Shown here one piece after another: positions 35,378 through 45,482 of a stretch of 64,000 nt of DNA. The stretch covers positions 186,001 to 250,000 of the forward strand of contig NZ_FODD01000001.1 in assembly GCF_900110255.1 (NCBI RefSeq), read 5' to 3'. This DNA comes from Actinacidiphila rubida (GTDB lineage Bacteria > Actinomycetota > Actinomycetes > Streptomycetales > Streptomycetaceae). Made by a program: the position numbers and the translations under genes. The notes beneath the pieces are model-generated. The model saw only the letters and a list, made by a program, of their open reading frames with translations. It made no database searches and was not told the DNA's origin. The first letter of the stretch is position 1, and the number at the start of each line of letters is the position of its first letter.

Positions 35378-36922
35378 TTACTTGCGGCCCAGCCAGATCG
35401 GGTTGGTGATCGCCGCCGCGGGGCCCGGCAGCAGCGACGCCGTGTCGGTCTGCGGGTGCCGCACCTCCGCGCGCACATAGGAGGAGACGGCCGCGGTCGT
35501 CGTCCACTCGACGGCCCCGGACGCCGGGAGCAGCGCGCCGAACGTCTGCCCCTCGTCGGTCAGCAGCCGCAGCAGCGACGTCGCGGGCACGCCGCTGACC
35601 TCCAGCCGCACCGTCACCGGGGCGTCCGGGTCGACCGCCAGGCGCTCGCCGAGGCCGGCGTGCTCGCCGCGCGGGCCGGTGGCGGTCAGGGACAGCTGGA
35701 CGTCGGCGTTCTCCGCGATCCACGAGCGGCCGGCGCGGATGCCGTCCTGCAGCGAGCGGCGGTTCAGGCCGTCGGCCAGCACCACGGTCTGCGGCAGGCC
35801 CACGACGTCGGGGTCGCGGTGGGCGTCGGAGTTGCCCATCGCCGGGATCCACCGGCCGTCGCCGCGGCGGGCGGCGCCGGTCAGCATGTTGTCCCAGGTG
35901 AGGAGCGTCGCCTCGTCGTCCGGGGTCCACGCGCCGTTCCACACCTCGACGGCGTCGACGTTGTCGTAGCCGAACTTCCACTGGCTGGCGAGGCTGAGCC
36001 CGTACGGGTGGGCCGGCACCACGATGCCGCCGGCGCGCCGGATCTGGCGGGCGAAGCGGTCGAAGGCGTCGTCGCGCGCCCGGTAGCGCCAGTCGATCCA
36101 CTCGCCGGCGTCAACACCGATGGCCAGGAAGTGACCGTTGCGGGTGGTGACCTCCTCACCCGTCATGATGAGCAGATCGTCGCCCGCCTCGGGGCCGAGG
36201 TAGGCGTGCGCCGAGTTGGTGTTGTGGTCGGACGAGTTGATGAAGTCCAGCCGGGCCGCGCGCGCCAGCGACGCCAGCTGCTCCAGGGTGCGGCCGCCGT
36301 CGGAGTAGACGGTGTGCAGATGGCAGTCGCCGCGGTACCAGTCGCGACCGCGGCCGGGCGCGTGGTCCGGCGGGTAGTCCGGTACGACGGTCGTACCGGG
36401 GTCGCCGAAGCTGAGGGTGACGGTCACCGAGTAGTCCAGGCCCTGCGGCGCCACCGTGTACGGGCCGAGCACCACGTGCCACGTGCCGGCCTCCACCGGT
36501 CCCGCGAGGTAGCCGGGTGTCGCCTCGCCGGCGCTGATCGCGAACTGGGTGCGGGCGCCACCGGACCAGCCGCGGAAGCCGTGGCCGCCGACGTCCGTGC
36601 CGCGCTGGTCGAAGATGCCGATGTCGCAGGCGTTGCCGAGGATCCCGGGCGGCACCGTCGGCCGGTCGTAGCCGTACGACACGGCGATCTGCCGGACGCC
36701 GCGCGGCACCTCGATCGGCAGGTACACGAAATCGGCGGTCCCGGTCGGCAGGTGACCGGTGATCGTGCGGGTCCGGTCCGCGCCCGACCCGCCGGGCACG
36801 CCCCCGCCGGCCGGAACGCCGGAGCCGGAGTCGGATGCGGCCGCGAAGTCCACAGGGGCCAGCGTAAGCACACTGGTGGCGCCCGCGAGTGCGGAAAGCT
36901 TCAGTACGTCTCGTCGGTCCAT
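35378..36922 (-). CDS. Tat-exported PHP-domain metallohydrolase (CehA/McbA-like)
   Basis: 514 residues. The twin-arginine signal MDRRDVLKLSALAGATSVL starts at the chosen ATG (36922). An N-terminal beta-sandwich (about 45-210) precedes a PHP phosphoesterase domain: DCHLHTVYSDGG (HxH), INSSDHNT, GEEVTTRNGHF, VVPAHPYG and GNSDAHRD supply the metal ligands. The family includes CehA/McbA-type hydrolases and phosphodiesterases. Export with a folded metal site fits Tat. The substrate is unknown. Divergent from the LLM gene. Confidence 0.88.
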   Translation of the reverse strand: MDRRDVLKLSALAGATSVLTLAPVDFAAASDSGSGVPAGGGVPGGSGADRTRTITGHLPTGTADFVYLPIEVPRGVRQIAVSYGYDRPTVPPGILGNACDIGIFDQRGTDVGGHGFRGWSGGARTQFAISAGEATPGYLAGPVEAGTWHVVLGPYTVAPQGLDYSVTVTLSFGDPGTTVVPDYPPDHAPGRGRDWYRGDCHLHTVYSDGGRTLEQLASLARAARLDFINSSDHNTNSAHAYLGPEAGDDLLIMTGEEVTTRNGHFLAIGVDAGEWIDWRYRARDDAFDRFARQIRRAGGIVVPAHPYGLSLASQWKFGYDNVDAVEVWNGAWTPDDEATLLTWDNMLTGAARRGDGRWIPAMGNSDAHRDPDVVGLPQTVVLADGLNRRSLQDGIRAGRSWIAENADVQLSLTATGPRGEHAGLGERLAVDPDAPVTVRLEVSGVPATSLLRLLTDEGQTFGALLPASGAVEWTTTAAVSSYVRAEVRHPQTDTASLLPGPAAAITNPIWLGRK

Positions 36923-37062
36923 AGCATCCACGGTCACCTGCGCGGGTGACGTGCGCGTGGCCGCACCCTGTGCAACGGGGTACGGAAAGCAGCAGGATCA
37001 GTGCCGGGCGGTCCACGGCCGGCCCCTTCACACCCTCGGATTCACCACTCTCGGAGGCACGA

Positions 37063-37890
37063 GTGCGCATCGCGGCGACCCTCTTCCTGACCGATGAGAC
37101 GATCACACCGGTCCATGTCGCCCAGGCGCTGGAGCAGCGCGGCTTCGCGGGCCTCTACCTGCCCGAGCACACCCACATCCCCGTCTCCCGCGCGACCCCC
37201 TACCCGGCGGGCGATCCGCTGCCCGGGGAGTACGGCCGCACCCTCGACGCCTTCGGCGCGCTGTCGGCGGCCGCGGCCGTCACCCGCACGCTCGAACTGG
37301 GCACCGCGATCACCCTGGTGGCGCAGCACGACCCCATCGTGCTGGCCAAGCAGATCGCCACGCTCGACCACCTGTCCGGCGGCCGGTTCACCCTGGGCGT
37401 CGGATTCGGGTGGAACCGGGAGGAGGCCGAGGACCACGGCGTCCCCTGGCGGCGGCGCCGCGCGTCCGTCCGCGACCGCATGGCCGTGATGCGCGCCCTG
37501 TGGTCGGCGGAACCCACCGCCCACGACGGCGACTTCGCGTCCGTCCAGGCCAGCCACGCCTACCCCAAACCGTCCGGCGGCACGGTACGCACCCTGGTCG
37601 GCGGCTCTCCCGGCCCGCTGACGTTCGCGCAGGTGACGGCGTACGCGGACGGCTGGATGCCGATCGGCGGCGGCGGTCTGGCCGACGCGCTGCCCGCGCT
37701 GCGTGACGCCTGGCAGGAGGCGGGCCGCGGCCCCGCCGCCCCACTCGTCGTGCCCACCGCCGTCCTCCCCAGCGCCGGGAAGCTGGCGCGGCTCGCCGAC
37801 CTGGGTGTCGAGGAGGTCATCGTGCAGTTGCCGGCCGCCGGCCCCGACGAGGTGCTGCGCACCCTCGACGACTACGCGCAGTACCTGTGA
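37063..37890 (+). CDS. F420-dependent LLM-class oxidoreductase
   Basis: A 275-residue luciferase-like TIM barrel (GLYLPEHTHIPVSRATP, LGTAITLVAQHDPIVLAKQI, LSGGRFTLGVGFGWNREEAE), the pattern of F420-dependent LLM oxidoreductases. GTG at 37063 is chosen because GGAGG lies five bases upstream. The FO synthase gene follows 135 bp downstream on the same strand, so coenzyme supply and use are side by side. The substrate is not predictable. Confidence 0.88.
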   Translation: MRIAATLFLTDETITPVHVAQALEQRGFAGLYLPEHTHIPVSRATPYPAGDPLPGEYGRTLDAFGALSAAAAVTRTLELGTAITLVAQHDPIVLAKQIATLDHLSGGRFTLGVGFGWNREEAEDHGVPWRRRRASVRDRMAVMRALWSAEPTAHDGDFASVQASHAYPKPSGGTVRTLVGGSPGPLTFAQVTAYADGWMPIGGGGLADALPALRDAWQEAGRGPAAPLVVPTAVLPSAGKLARLADLGVEEVIVQLPAAGPDEVLRTLDDYAQYL

Positions 37891-38025
37891 GGCGCCGGTG
37901 AGCGGATATTCCCGAACGGGTGACCCACCGGCCCGACGAGCAGGTGATATTGCCGACAGGACATCGGACCACCGCGCCGCCCCGCGCACCGCCGGCCTCA
38001 CCGGGCGGCCGCATATCCTCGTGGA

Positions 38026-40623
38026 ATGACCGTGCCGCTGCCGTCGCCGCCGTCGCCACCCACTCCGACCGCCATGCGCCGCGCCCTGCACCGCGCGGAA
38101 CAGGGCGTCGCCCTCGACACCGGCGAGGCCGCGGTACTGCTGCAGGCCCGCGGCGAGGACCTGACCCGCCTCGCGTCGACCGCCGCGCGGGTGCGCGACG
38201 CGGGACTCGACGCCGCGGGCCGTCCCGGCGTCATCACCTACTCCCGCAAGGTGTTCATCCCGCTGACCCGGCTGTGCCGCGACAAGTGCCACTACTGCAC
38301 GTTCGTCACCGTGCCCGGCAAGCTGCGCCGCGAGGGCCACGGGATGTTCCTGTCGCCCGACGAGGTGCTGGACATCGCCCGCCGTGGCGCGGAGACGGGC
38401 TGCAAGGAAGCCCTGTTCACCCTCGGGGACCGGCCCGAGGACCGCTGGCCGGAGGCCCGCGAGTGGCTCGACGCGCACGGCTACGACGACACCCTCGCCT
38501 ATGTGCGGGCGATGTCGATCCGCGTGCTGGAGGAGACCGGCCTGCTGCCGCACCTGAACCCCGGTGTGCTGTCGTGGACGGACCTGCAGCGCCTCAAGCC
38601 CGTCGCGCCCTCCATGGGCATGATGCTGGAGACGACGGCGACGCGTCTGTGGTCGGAGCCGGGCGGTCCGCACCACGGCTCTCCGGACAAGGAACCCGCC
38701 GTGCGGCTGCGGGTGCTGGAGGACGCCGGCCGGTCCAACGTCCCCTTCACGACCGGCATCCTCATCGGCATCGGCGAGACGTACGGGGAGCGCGCCGACG
38801 CCCTGTTCGCGATCCGCCGCACCGCCCGCGCGTACCAGGGCGTCCAGGAGGTCATCGTCCAGAACTTCCGCGCCAAGCCGGACACGGCGATGCGCGGCAT
38901 GCCGGACGCCGAACTCGACGAACTCGCCGCCGCGATCGCCGTCGCCCGCCTCGTGCTGGGCCCGGCCGCCCGTATCCAGGCGCCGCCGAACCTCGTCGAC
39001 GGTGAGTACGGCCGGTTCATCGACGCGGGCATCGACGACTGGGGCGGCGTCTCGCCGCTGACCCCCGACCACGTCAACCCCGAGCGTCCCTGGCCGCAGA
39101 TCGACGAACTCGCCCGCCGCACCGCCACCGCGGGCTTCACGCTCAGGGAACGCCTCACCATCTACCCGGAGTTCGTCCGCCGCGGCGAGCCGTGGCTGGA
39201 CCCGCGGCTGCTCCCGCACGTGCGCGCGCTCGCCGACCCCGCCACCGGCCTGGCCCGCGAGGACGCGGTGGTCACCGGCCGCCCCTGGCAGGAGCCAGAC
39301 GAGGCGTTCGCGGCCGCCGGCGCGGGCCGCACCGACCTGCACCGCACCATCGACACCGAGGGCCGCACCGGTGACCGCCGCGACGACTTCGACGACGTGT
39401 ACGGCGACTGGTCGGCGGTCAAGGAGCAGGCCGCGCCCGGGCTGGTGCCGGACCGGGTGGACGCCGACGTGCGGGAGGCGCTGTCGGTGGCCGCGGACGA
39501 TCCTGCCCGGCTGTCGGACGCGCAGGCGCTGGCACTGCTGCACGCGGACGGACCGGCGCTGGACGCGCTGGTGCGGATCGCCGACGACCTGCGGCGCGAC
39601 ACCGTCGGCGACGAGGTGACGTACGTCGTCACGCGGAACATCAACTTCACCAACGTCTGCTACACCGGCTGCCGTTTCTGCGCGTTCGCGCAGCGCCGCA
39701 CCGACGCCGACGCCTACACCCTGTCGATGGACCAGGTCGCCGACCGGGCCGAACAGGCGTGGCAGGTCGGTGCGACCGAGGTGTGCATGCAGGGCGGCAT
39801 CCACCCGGACCTGCCGGGCACCGCGTACTTCGACATCGTCCGCGCGGTCAAGGCCCGGGTGCCGGGCATGCACGTGCACGCCTTCTCGCCGATGGAGGTC
39901 GTCAACGGCGCCACCCGCACGGGGCTTTCGATCCGCGACTGGCTGACGGTCGCCAAGGAAGCCGGACTCGACTCCATCCCGGGGACCGCTGCCGAGATCC
40001 TCGACGACGAGGTCCGCTGGGTGCTGACCAAGGGCAAACTGCCCACCGCCACCTGGGTCGAGGTCGTCTCCACCGCCCACGAGCTGGGCATCCGCTCCTC
40101 GTCGACGATGATGTACGGCCACGTCGACCAGCCCCACCACTGGCTCGGGCACCTGCGGCTGCTCGCCGAGATCCAGCAACGCACCGGCGGCTTCACGGAG
40201 TTCGTGACCCTGCCGTTCATCCACACCAACGCGCCCGTCTATCTCGCCGGCATCGCCCGGCCCGGCCCGACCGCGCGCGACAACCGGGCGGTGACGGCGA
40301 TGGCCCGGCTGCTGCTGCACCCGCACATCCCCAACATCCAGACCAGCTGGGTCAAGCTCGGCGCCGACGGCGCCGCCGAGATGCTGCGCTCGGGCGCCAA
40401 CGACCTCGGCGGCACACTGATGGAGGAGACCATCTCCCGCATGGCGGGCTCGGCGTACGGCTCCTACCGCTCCATCCACGACCTCGTCGCCATCGCCGAG
40501 GCCGCCGGACGACCCGCCCGCCAACGCACCACCCTGTACGGGCAGGTCACTCAGGAGCGCATAGACGCCGGGCTGGCCTCCGACGGCCACCTGCCCGAAC
40601 TCCTCCCCGTCCTGGGCGACTGA
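38026..40623 (+). CDS. fbiC: FO synthase, bifunctional radical SAM enzyme of coenzyme F420 biosynthesis
   Basis: 865 residues, two fused radical SAM domains equivalent to archaeal CofG and CofH. They condense tyrosine with 5-amino-6-ribitylaminouracil to give FO, the F420 chromophore. The first [4Fe-4S] motif is C84-x3-C88-x2-C91 (CRDKCHYC), the second C545-x3-C549-x2-C552 (CYTGCRFC). Full length for the actinobacterial fusion. Strong hairpin terminator 11 bases after the stop. Confidence 0.96.
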   Translation: MTVPLPSPPSPPTPTAMRRALHRAEQGVALDTGEAAVLLQARGEDLTRLASTAARVRDAGLDAAGRPGVITYSRKVFIPLTRLCRDKCHYCTFVTVPGKLRREGHGMFLSPDEVLDIARRGAETGCKEALFTLGDRPEDRWPEAREWLDAHGYDDTLAYVRAMSIRVLEETGLLPHLNPGVLSWTDLQRLKPVAPSMGMMLETTATRLWSEPGGPHHGSPDKEPAVRLRVLEDAGRSNVPFTTGILIGIGETYGERADALFAIRRTARAYQGVQEVIVQNFRAKPDTAMRGMPDAELDELAAAIAVARLVLGPAARIQAPPNLVDGEYGRFIDAGIDDWGGVSPLTPDHVNPERPWPQIDELARRTATAGFTLRERLTIYPEFVRRGEPWLDPRLLPHVRALADPATGLAREDAVVTGRPWQEPDEAFAAAGAGRTDLHRTIDTEGRTGDRRDDFDDVYGDWSAVKEQAAPGLVPDRVDADVREALSVAADDPARLSDAQALALLHADGPALDALVRIADDLRRDTVGDEVTYVVTRNINFTNVCYTGCRFCAFAQRRTDADAYTLSMDQVADRAEQAWQVGATEVCMQGGIHPDLPGTAYFDIVRAVKARVPGMHVHAFSPMEVVNGATRTGLSIRDWLTVAKEAGLDSIPGTAAEILDDEVRWVLTKGKLPTATWVEVVSTAHELGIRSSSTMMYGHVDQPHHWLGHLRLLAEIQQRTGGFTEFVTLPFIHTNAPVYLAGIARPGPTARDNRAVTAMARLLLHPHIPNIQTSWVKLGADGAAEMLRSGANDLGGTLMEETISRMAGSAYGSYRSIHDLVAIAEAAGRPARQRTTLYGQVTQERIDAGLASDGHLPELLPVLGD

Positions 40624-40633
40624 CGCCCCGGCC

Positions 40634-40669
40634 CCGGGCGCGCCACCACCGACCGGTCGGCGCGCCCGG
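40634..40669 (+). terminator. fbiC terminator hairpin
   Basis: An 11-bp perfect stem CCGGGCGCGCC / GGCGCGCCCGG with a 14-base loop, starting 11 bases after the fbiC stop. Confidence 0.7.
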
Positions 40670-40879
40670 CCACCACCGCGTGCGAGGGCGGCCGAACCGC
40701 CCCTGACGTGCGGAGACCTCACCGTCCCTGCCGTGGTGGCACCTTCCACCGCGGGCCCGCCACTCGGAGGAATTTCCCACCTGGCCACGGCCAAGTTCCC
40801 CCACGTACTTGCCGCGGCACCGCCGGAGTGATGAAGTCCCGCGTGAAACCAGTGAGTTGCGGCGCCCTTTGGGGGAGAT

Positions 40880-42136
40880 GTGACGCGGAGCAGCAGGTGG
40901 GAGCGGGCAGGAATCCGGTGGGGAGCGGGCGCGCTGGCCGCGTTGGGTGTCGCGGCGGGCACCCTCGCCGGCGCCTCGGGCGCCACCGCGGACGGCGGTC
41001 TGCCGCTGGACAACGTCGAGCAGCTGGCCCAGGGAGTGCAGTACGGGCAGTTCACGGTGACCGCCTCCCACGGCACCGTCCACGGCCACGTGATCTCCGT
41101 CGACCTGCGCGACCCGCACGGCCGGGTCGACCTGCTGACGCCCGGCGCGGTCGCGGCCCGCGGCGCGGTCTCCGCGCTCGCCGACGCCCGACAGGCGGTC
41201 GGCGCGGTCAACGGCGACTTCTTCAACATCACCGAGGACCAGCACCCCGGCGTCGCCCCCACCGGCTCCTCGGACGGTCCGGAGATCGGCTCCGGCCGCG
41301 ACCTGAAGGCCGCCGTGCCCGACGCCCAGCGCTTCGGCCCCGCCATGCCGCCCGGCGAGACCACCCACGACGTCCTCGGCGTCGGCGTGGACCGCCGGGC
41401 CCGCCTGGACCGGCTGGACCTGGAGGGCGACGTCCGCACCCCGCAGGGCACGTACCCGCTCGGCGGCTACAACCAGTACGCCCTGCCGCAGGGCGGCATC
41501 GGCGCCTACACCGCCGGCTGGGGCACCGTCTCCCGCCAGCGCGCCGTGTGCGGCTCGGACACCTCGCGCGGCGCCGGATGCAGCACCGACACGTACGAGG
41601 TCGCGGTGAGCCACGGCCGGGTCCAGTCCGTCGCGGACACCCCCGGCGCGGGGCCCATCGCACCCGGCACCACCGTGCTGCTCGGCCGCGACGCCGGCGC
41701 GGACAGCCTGCGCGCCCTCCACGTCGGCGACCACGTCGGGGTCGGCGAGGGCCTGGCGGCGGCCGGGACGCACATCCCGTACGCGTTCGCCGTCGGCGGC
41801 TTCCCGATCCTGCGGGACGGCCTGCCGCTGGCCGGCCTCGACGCCAAGACCGCCGCGACCCGCACCGCCGCGGGCTTCGGCGACGACGGCCACAGCCTGT
41901 ACCTGCTGGCGCTCGACGGCAGCGCCGAGTCCAACGCGGGCCTGAGCATCGCCGAACTGGCCACCGTCATGCAGCAGTTGGGCGCCGACAACGCGGTGAA
42001 CCTGGACGGCGGCGGCTCCACCACACTGGTCACCCGGGGTCCGGACGACCCGGCCGCGGTCGTCCGCAACCACCCCTCGGGTGGCGCCGAGCGCCCGGTG
42101 GCCAACGCGATCGGGGTCTTCTCCACCGCCCCCTGA
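40880..42136 (+). CDS. secreted phosphodiester glycosidase (NAGPA-fold) protein
   Basis: 418 residues. The signal peptide RWGAGALAALGVAAGTLAGASGA-type hydrophobic core is at residues 14-38. The NAGPA domain has AVGAVNGDFFNI and the C-terminal DNAVNLDGGGSTTLV loop. The family exposes or removes phosphodiester-linked N-acetylglucosamine or acts on cell-wall and exopolymer phosphodiesters. A Cys pair (AVCGSDTSRGAGCS) suggests a disulfide. GTG at 40880 follows GGGGGAG. Confidence 0.87.
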   Translation: MTRSSRWERAGIRWGAGALAALGVAAGTLAGASGATADGGLPLDNVEQLAQGVQYGQFTVTASHGTVHGHVISVDLRDPHGRVDLLTPGAVAARGAVSALADARQAVGAVNGDFFNITEDQHPGVAPTGSSDGPEIGSGRDLKAAVPDAQRFGPAMPPGETTHDVLGVGVDRRARLDRLDLEGDVRTPQGTYPLGGYNQYALPQGGIGAYTAGWGTVSRQRAVCGSDTSRGAGCSTDTYEVAVSHGRVQSVADTPGAGPIAPGTTVLLGRDAGADSLRALHVGDHVGVGEGLAAAGTHIPYAFAVGGFPILRDGLPLAGLDAKTAATRTAAGFGDDGHSLYLLALDGSAESNAGLSIAELATVMQQLGADNAVNLDGGGSTTLVTRGPDDPAAVVRNHPSGGAERPVANAIGVFSTAP

Positions 42137-42514
42137 CCGCCGCCCGCCCGAACCCGATCACCCCTGACCGCGCCCCACCGACACCCGTCGCCCCTGACCG
42201 CCGCGCGCGGCGGCGGCCGGCACGAGGCACGTCACCGCCGGTGCCGCGCCGTGCCGATCCGCCCGGCCCGCCCGGCACCGGACGGCGGCGCCCCGCACCG
42301 CCCGGCGCCGCCCTGCCCGGCCCGCGTCCGGCCCCTCGGCCGGCGGGCCGGGCATTCCCGCTCCATCGCCGCGTTCGGACCGTTCACGGACAACCCACAG
42401 CCAATGCACCGCCTGGTCAGCCCGGTCGGCGGCGGCCCTGCCGCCGCGCGCGTCGTCGGATATCGTGCTGGCGCAGAACGGGTTCAGATCGGGGGATGAT
42501 CGAAGGGGACCGCT
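42137..42514. other. gene-free region with dispersed CCCCTGACCGC copies
   Basis: About 378 bases. CCCTGACCGC recurs three times in the first 70 bases (the first at 42130-42139, overlapping the glycosidase stop codon), echoing the repeat after 8347. A GGCGGCGG/CCGCCGCC hairpin lies near 42430. No gene is supported. Confidence 0.5.
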
Positions 42515-43618
42515 TTGACCGCTGTCTGGGGACGGGCGCAGCAGCAGGACTTCCGCAGCCGCGTCCGCGGATGCCTGCTCGGCGGGGCGATCGGCGACGC
42601 CCTGGGCGCGGGCGTGGAGTTCGAGTCGCTGGAGGCCGTGCAGGCCGCCCACGGTCCGGACGGCGTCACCGACTACGTGCCCGCCTACGGCCGGCGCGGC
42701 GCGATCACCGATGACACGCAGATGACGCTGTTCACCGTCGAGGGCCTGATCAGGGCCCAGGTCCGGCGGGACACCGGCGCCTGGCACCCGCCGACGGACA
42801 TCCACCGCGCCTACCTGCGCTGGGCGGCCACCCAGACCGAGTGGGGCCCGGACGAGCGCCGCACGGACAGCGGCTGGCTGGCCCGCGAGGAGTGGCTCTA
42901 CGCGCGGCGCGCACCCGGCGGCGCCTGCCTGAGCGGCCTCGCCGACGACACGATGGGCACGCTCGAGACGCCGAAGAACCCCGGCTCCAAGGGCTGCGGG
43001 ACGGTCATGCGGTCGGCGCCGTTCGGGCTGCTCGTCGGCTGGGAACCGCAACTGGTCTTCCAGCTGGCGGTGGAGTGCGCGGCCCAGACCCACGGCCACC
43101 CCACCGGCCAGCTCGCGGCGGGCGCGTTCGCCGTCATCGTGCACGGCCTGGCCCGCGGCGAGGCGCTCGACGGCTCGGTGCAGCACGCGCTCGCGCTGCT
43201 CGGGGCCCGCCCCGGCCACCAGGAGACCACCGACGCGCTGCAGAGCGCGCTGGGCGCGGTCCGGCAGGGCCTGCCGACACCGCAGCGGGTGGAGGCGCTC
43301 GGCGAGGGCTGGACGGCGGAGGAGGCGCTGGCGATCGGCGTGTACTGCGCGCTGGTCGCCGAGGACGTGCGGCATGGCCTGCTGCTCGCGGTCAACCACT
43401 CCGGCGACAGCGACTCCACCGGCTCCATCTGCGGCAACCTGCTGGGCGTCCAGCACGGCGAGACGGCGCTGCCGCCGGCGTGGATCGCGGAGCTGGAGGG
43501 CCGGGCGACGATCCTCCAACTGGCCGACGACTTCGCGATGGAGATGACGCAGGCCCCCGCCCTGCACGGCCCCTCGGGCGCCAGCCCGGCCTGGCTGGAC
43601 CGCTACCCGGCCTCCTGA
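42515..43618 (+). CDS. ADP-ribosylglycohydrolase family protein
   Basis: A 367-residue all-helical DraG/ARH-type enzyme. GCLLGGAIGDALGAGVEFES, the magnesium site ITDDTQMTLF, and the C-terminal NHSGDSDSTGSICGN, which supplies the second set of metal-binding Asp residues, are all intact. Removes ADP-ribose from modified proteins or related metabolites. The start is a TTG at 42515 with GAAGGGGA upstream; no ATG or GTG fits better. Chemically related to the macro-domain hydrolase at 18146 but not linked to it. Confidence 0.9.
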   Translation: MTAVWGRAQQQDFRSRVRGCLLGGAIGDALGAGVEFESLEAVQAAHGPDGVTDYVPAYGRRGAITDDTQMTLFTVEGLIRAQVRRDTGAWHPPTDIHRAYLRWAATQTEWGPDERRTDSGWLAREEWLYARRAPGGACLSGLADDTMGTLETPKNPGSKGCGTVMRSAPFGLLVGWEPQLVFQLAVECAAQTHGHPTGQLAAGAFAVIVHGLARGEALDGSVQHALALLGARPGHQETTDALQSALGAVRQGLPTPQRVEALGEGWTAEEALAIGVYCALVAEDVRHGLLLAVNHSGDSDSTGSICGNLLGVQHGETALPPAWIAELEGRATILQLADDFAMEMTQAPALHGPSGASPAWLDRYPAS

Positions 43619-43670
43619 ACGGCCGTTGCTGAACGGCCTTTGGTGAACGGCCTTTCCTGGACGGCCCCTC
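43615..43670 (+). repeat. 14-bp tandem repeat over a stop codon
   Basis: Four units of consensus CTGAACGGCCTTTG starting at 43615. The first unit contains the TGA stop (43616-43618) of the ADP-ribosylglycohydrolase gene. Confidence 0.75.
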
Positions 43671-43803
43671 GGAGCGGTGCCTCCTCTGGCGCCTCCCGGG
43701 CGGACTCCCGCGGGTCCCGCCGTCACACGCCCACCGCACCGTGCACGGCGCGCGGTGTCCGGCGCCCGTTCCCAGAGAGGCGTGGCGCCCGGCGCCCGTT
43801 GCG

Positions 43804-43829
43804 CAGCGTTCTCGGCCCGGGCCGAGAAC
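43804..43829. terminator. perfect 26-bp palindrome between convergent genes
   Basis: The half-site GCGTTCTCGGCCC is followed directly by its exact complement. In RNA this folds to a long hairpin, a probable bidirectional terminator for the ADP-ribosylglycohydrolase and symporter genes. Confidence 0.6.
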
Positions 43830-43907
43830 GCCGGCGGCGACCGCAGGCGACTCGCAGCCACCTCCGGCCGCCGCGGCGGCATTTCCGGCCGGACCGGTCG
43901 AAGGACC

Positions 43908-45482
43908 TCAGTCGCCCACCGTGGTCGACCCCAGCACCGAGTCGCCGGCCGCGGCCGGCTCCGGCAGCGCCACCGACTCCCCGTCCGGGCCGTCGCCGTT
44001 GACCTTCGCCAGGATCGCGTCGCGCTCCGGGGTGTCCTCCGGCTTGATGTAGCCGATGACGATGTAGAGGAAGAGCGAGATCGCCACCGGCACCGAGATC
44101 TGGTACTCCAGGTTGACCCCGCCCGAGACCGCGTCGTTGATCGGGTAGTTGAGCAGGTAGAACGCCAGCAGGCCCATCGCCCAGCTGACCAGGGCCGCGG
44201 TCGGGCCGGACCGGCGGAACCGCGGGATGAGGCCGAGCAGGAACGGGATGGCGATCGGGCCGACGAGTCCGGCCACCCACTTGATGACGATGGTGATGAT
44301 GTCCTTGAACGTCGGCGAGTTGACCTGCGTGGCCACCGTCATCGACAGGCCCAGGAACAGCAGCGTGCACACGCGGGCCGCGATCAGGCCGATGCGGGTG
44401 CTCCATTCGCGGGCCCTGCGGGACACCGCGGGCGCGATGTCGCGCGTGACGACGGCGGAGATCGCGTTGGCGTCCGAGGAGCACATGGCCATGGTGTGCG
44501 AGAAGAAGCCGACCACCACCAGGCCCAGCAGGCCGTGCGGCAGCAACCGTTCGGTCAGCAGCGCGTAGGAGTCGGACGCGTCGGGCTTCTTCGCGTGCAC
44601 CAGCAGCGGCGAGATCCACATCGGGAAGAACAGCACCAGCGGCCAGACGAACCACAGCGCGGCCGACAGCGTGGCACTGCGCTGCGCCTGCTTCGCCGAA
44701 CCCGTCGCCATGTAGCGCTGGGCCTGGTTCCACATGCCGCCGTTGTACTCGAAGGTCTTGATGAACAGGTACGCCACCAGGAAGATCGCCGTGTACGGGC
44801 CCGCCGTCGGGTGGTTGTGGTGGTGCAGTGCCGGCTCGTCCCACACGTTCCACAGGGAGCTGATGCCGCCCAGCTTGGCCAGGGCGGCGATGAGCATCGC
44901 CAGGCCGGCCACCAACTGGATGGCGAACTGGCCGAGTTCGGTGAGCGCGTCCGCCCACAGGCCGCCGACGGTGCAGTAGACCGCGGTGATCGCGCCGGTG
45001 ATGACGATGCCCTGGGTGATGGTCACACCTGTGAACACCGACAACAGGGTCGCGATGGCCGCCCACTTGGCGCCGACGTCCACGATCTTCAGCAGCACGC
45101 CGGACCACGCCAGCGCCTGCTGCGTGGGCAGGTTGTAGCGGTCCTTGAGGTATTCGAGCGGCGACGCCACGTGCAGCCGCGAGCGCATCCGGTTCAGCCG
45201 CGGCGCGAACAGCTTGGCGCCCAGGGCTACTCCGATGGCGATGGGGAAGGCCCAGGTGAAGTAGGACGTGACGCCGTATGTGTAGGAGATGCCCGCGTAC
45301 CCGGTGAACAGCACGGCGCTGTAGCCCGACATGTGGTGCGAGATGCCGGACAGCCACCACGGCATCCTGCCGCCGGCGGTGAAGTAGTCGCCGACGCTGT
45401 CGACGCGCTTGTGAGACCAGACGCCGATCGCCACCATCACGCCGAAGTACGCGATGAGCACAGCCCAGTCGAGACCATTCAT
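43908..45482 (-). CDS. sodium:solute symporter
   Basis: 524 residues, SSS family, about 13 predicted membrane helices. The first helix is MNGLDWAVLIAYFGVMVAIGV, and GGRMPWWLSGISHHMSGYSA is the conserved SSS segment with sodium-site residues. The C-terminal tail of about 40 residues is hydrophilic. ATG at 45482 after GGAGGGG; the upstream open frame runs through the leader. The substrate could be a sugar, organic acid or amino acid. Confidence 0.9.
   Translation of the reverse strand: MNGLDWAVLIAYFGVMVAIGVWSHKRVDSVGDYFTAGGRMPWWLSGISHHMSGYSAVLFTGYAGISYTYGVTSYFTWAFPIAIGVALGAKLFAPRLNRMRSRLHVASPLEYLKDRYNLPTQQALAWSGVLLKIVDVGAKWAAIATLLSVFTGVTITQGIVITGAITAVYCTVGGLWADALTELGQFAIQLVAGLAMLIAALAKLGGISSLWNVWDEPALHHHNHPTAGPYTAIFLVAYLFIKTFEYNGGMWNQAQRYMATGSAKQAQRSATLSAALWFVWPLVLFFPMWISPLLVHAKKPDASDSYALLTERLLPHGLLGLVVVGFFSHTMAMCSSDANAISAVVTRDIAPAVSRRAREWSTRIGLIAARVCTLLFLGLSMTVATQVNSPTFKDIITIVIKWVAGLVGPIAIPFLLGLIPRFRRSGPTAALVSWAMGLLAFYLLNYPINDAVSGGVNLEYQISVPVAISLFLYIVIGYIKPEDTPERDAILAKVNGDGPDGESVALPEPAAAGDSVLGSTTVGD

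Noticed and set aside
37042..41451. 1469-codon minus-strand open frame
   Set aside because: A high-GC shadow lying antisense to the LLM and fbiC genes and most of the phosphodiester glycosidase gene. It is Arg/Gly/Ala-biased with no domain.
18146..43618. Macro-domain hydrolase and ADP-ribosylglycohydrolase as one ADP-ribosylation defence system
   Set aside because: They are 24 kb apart, under different control, and no ADP-ribosyltransferase or toxin gene is visible between them.
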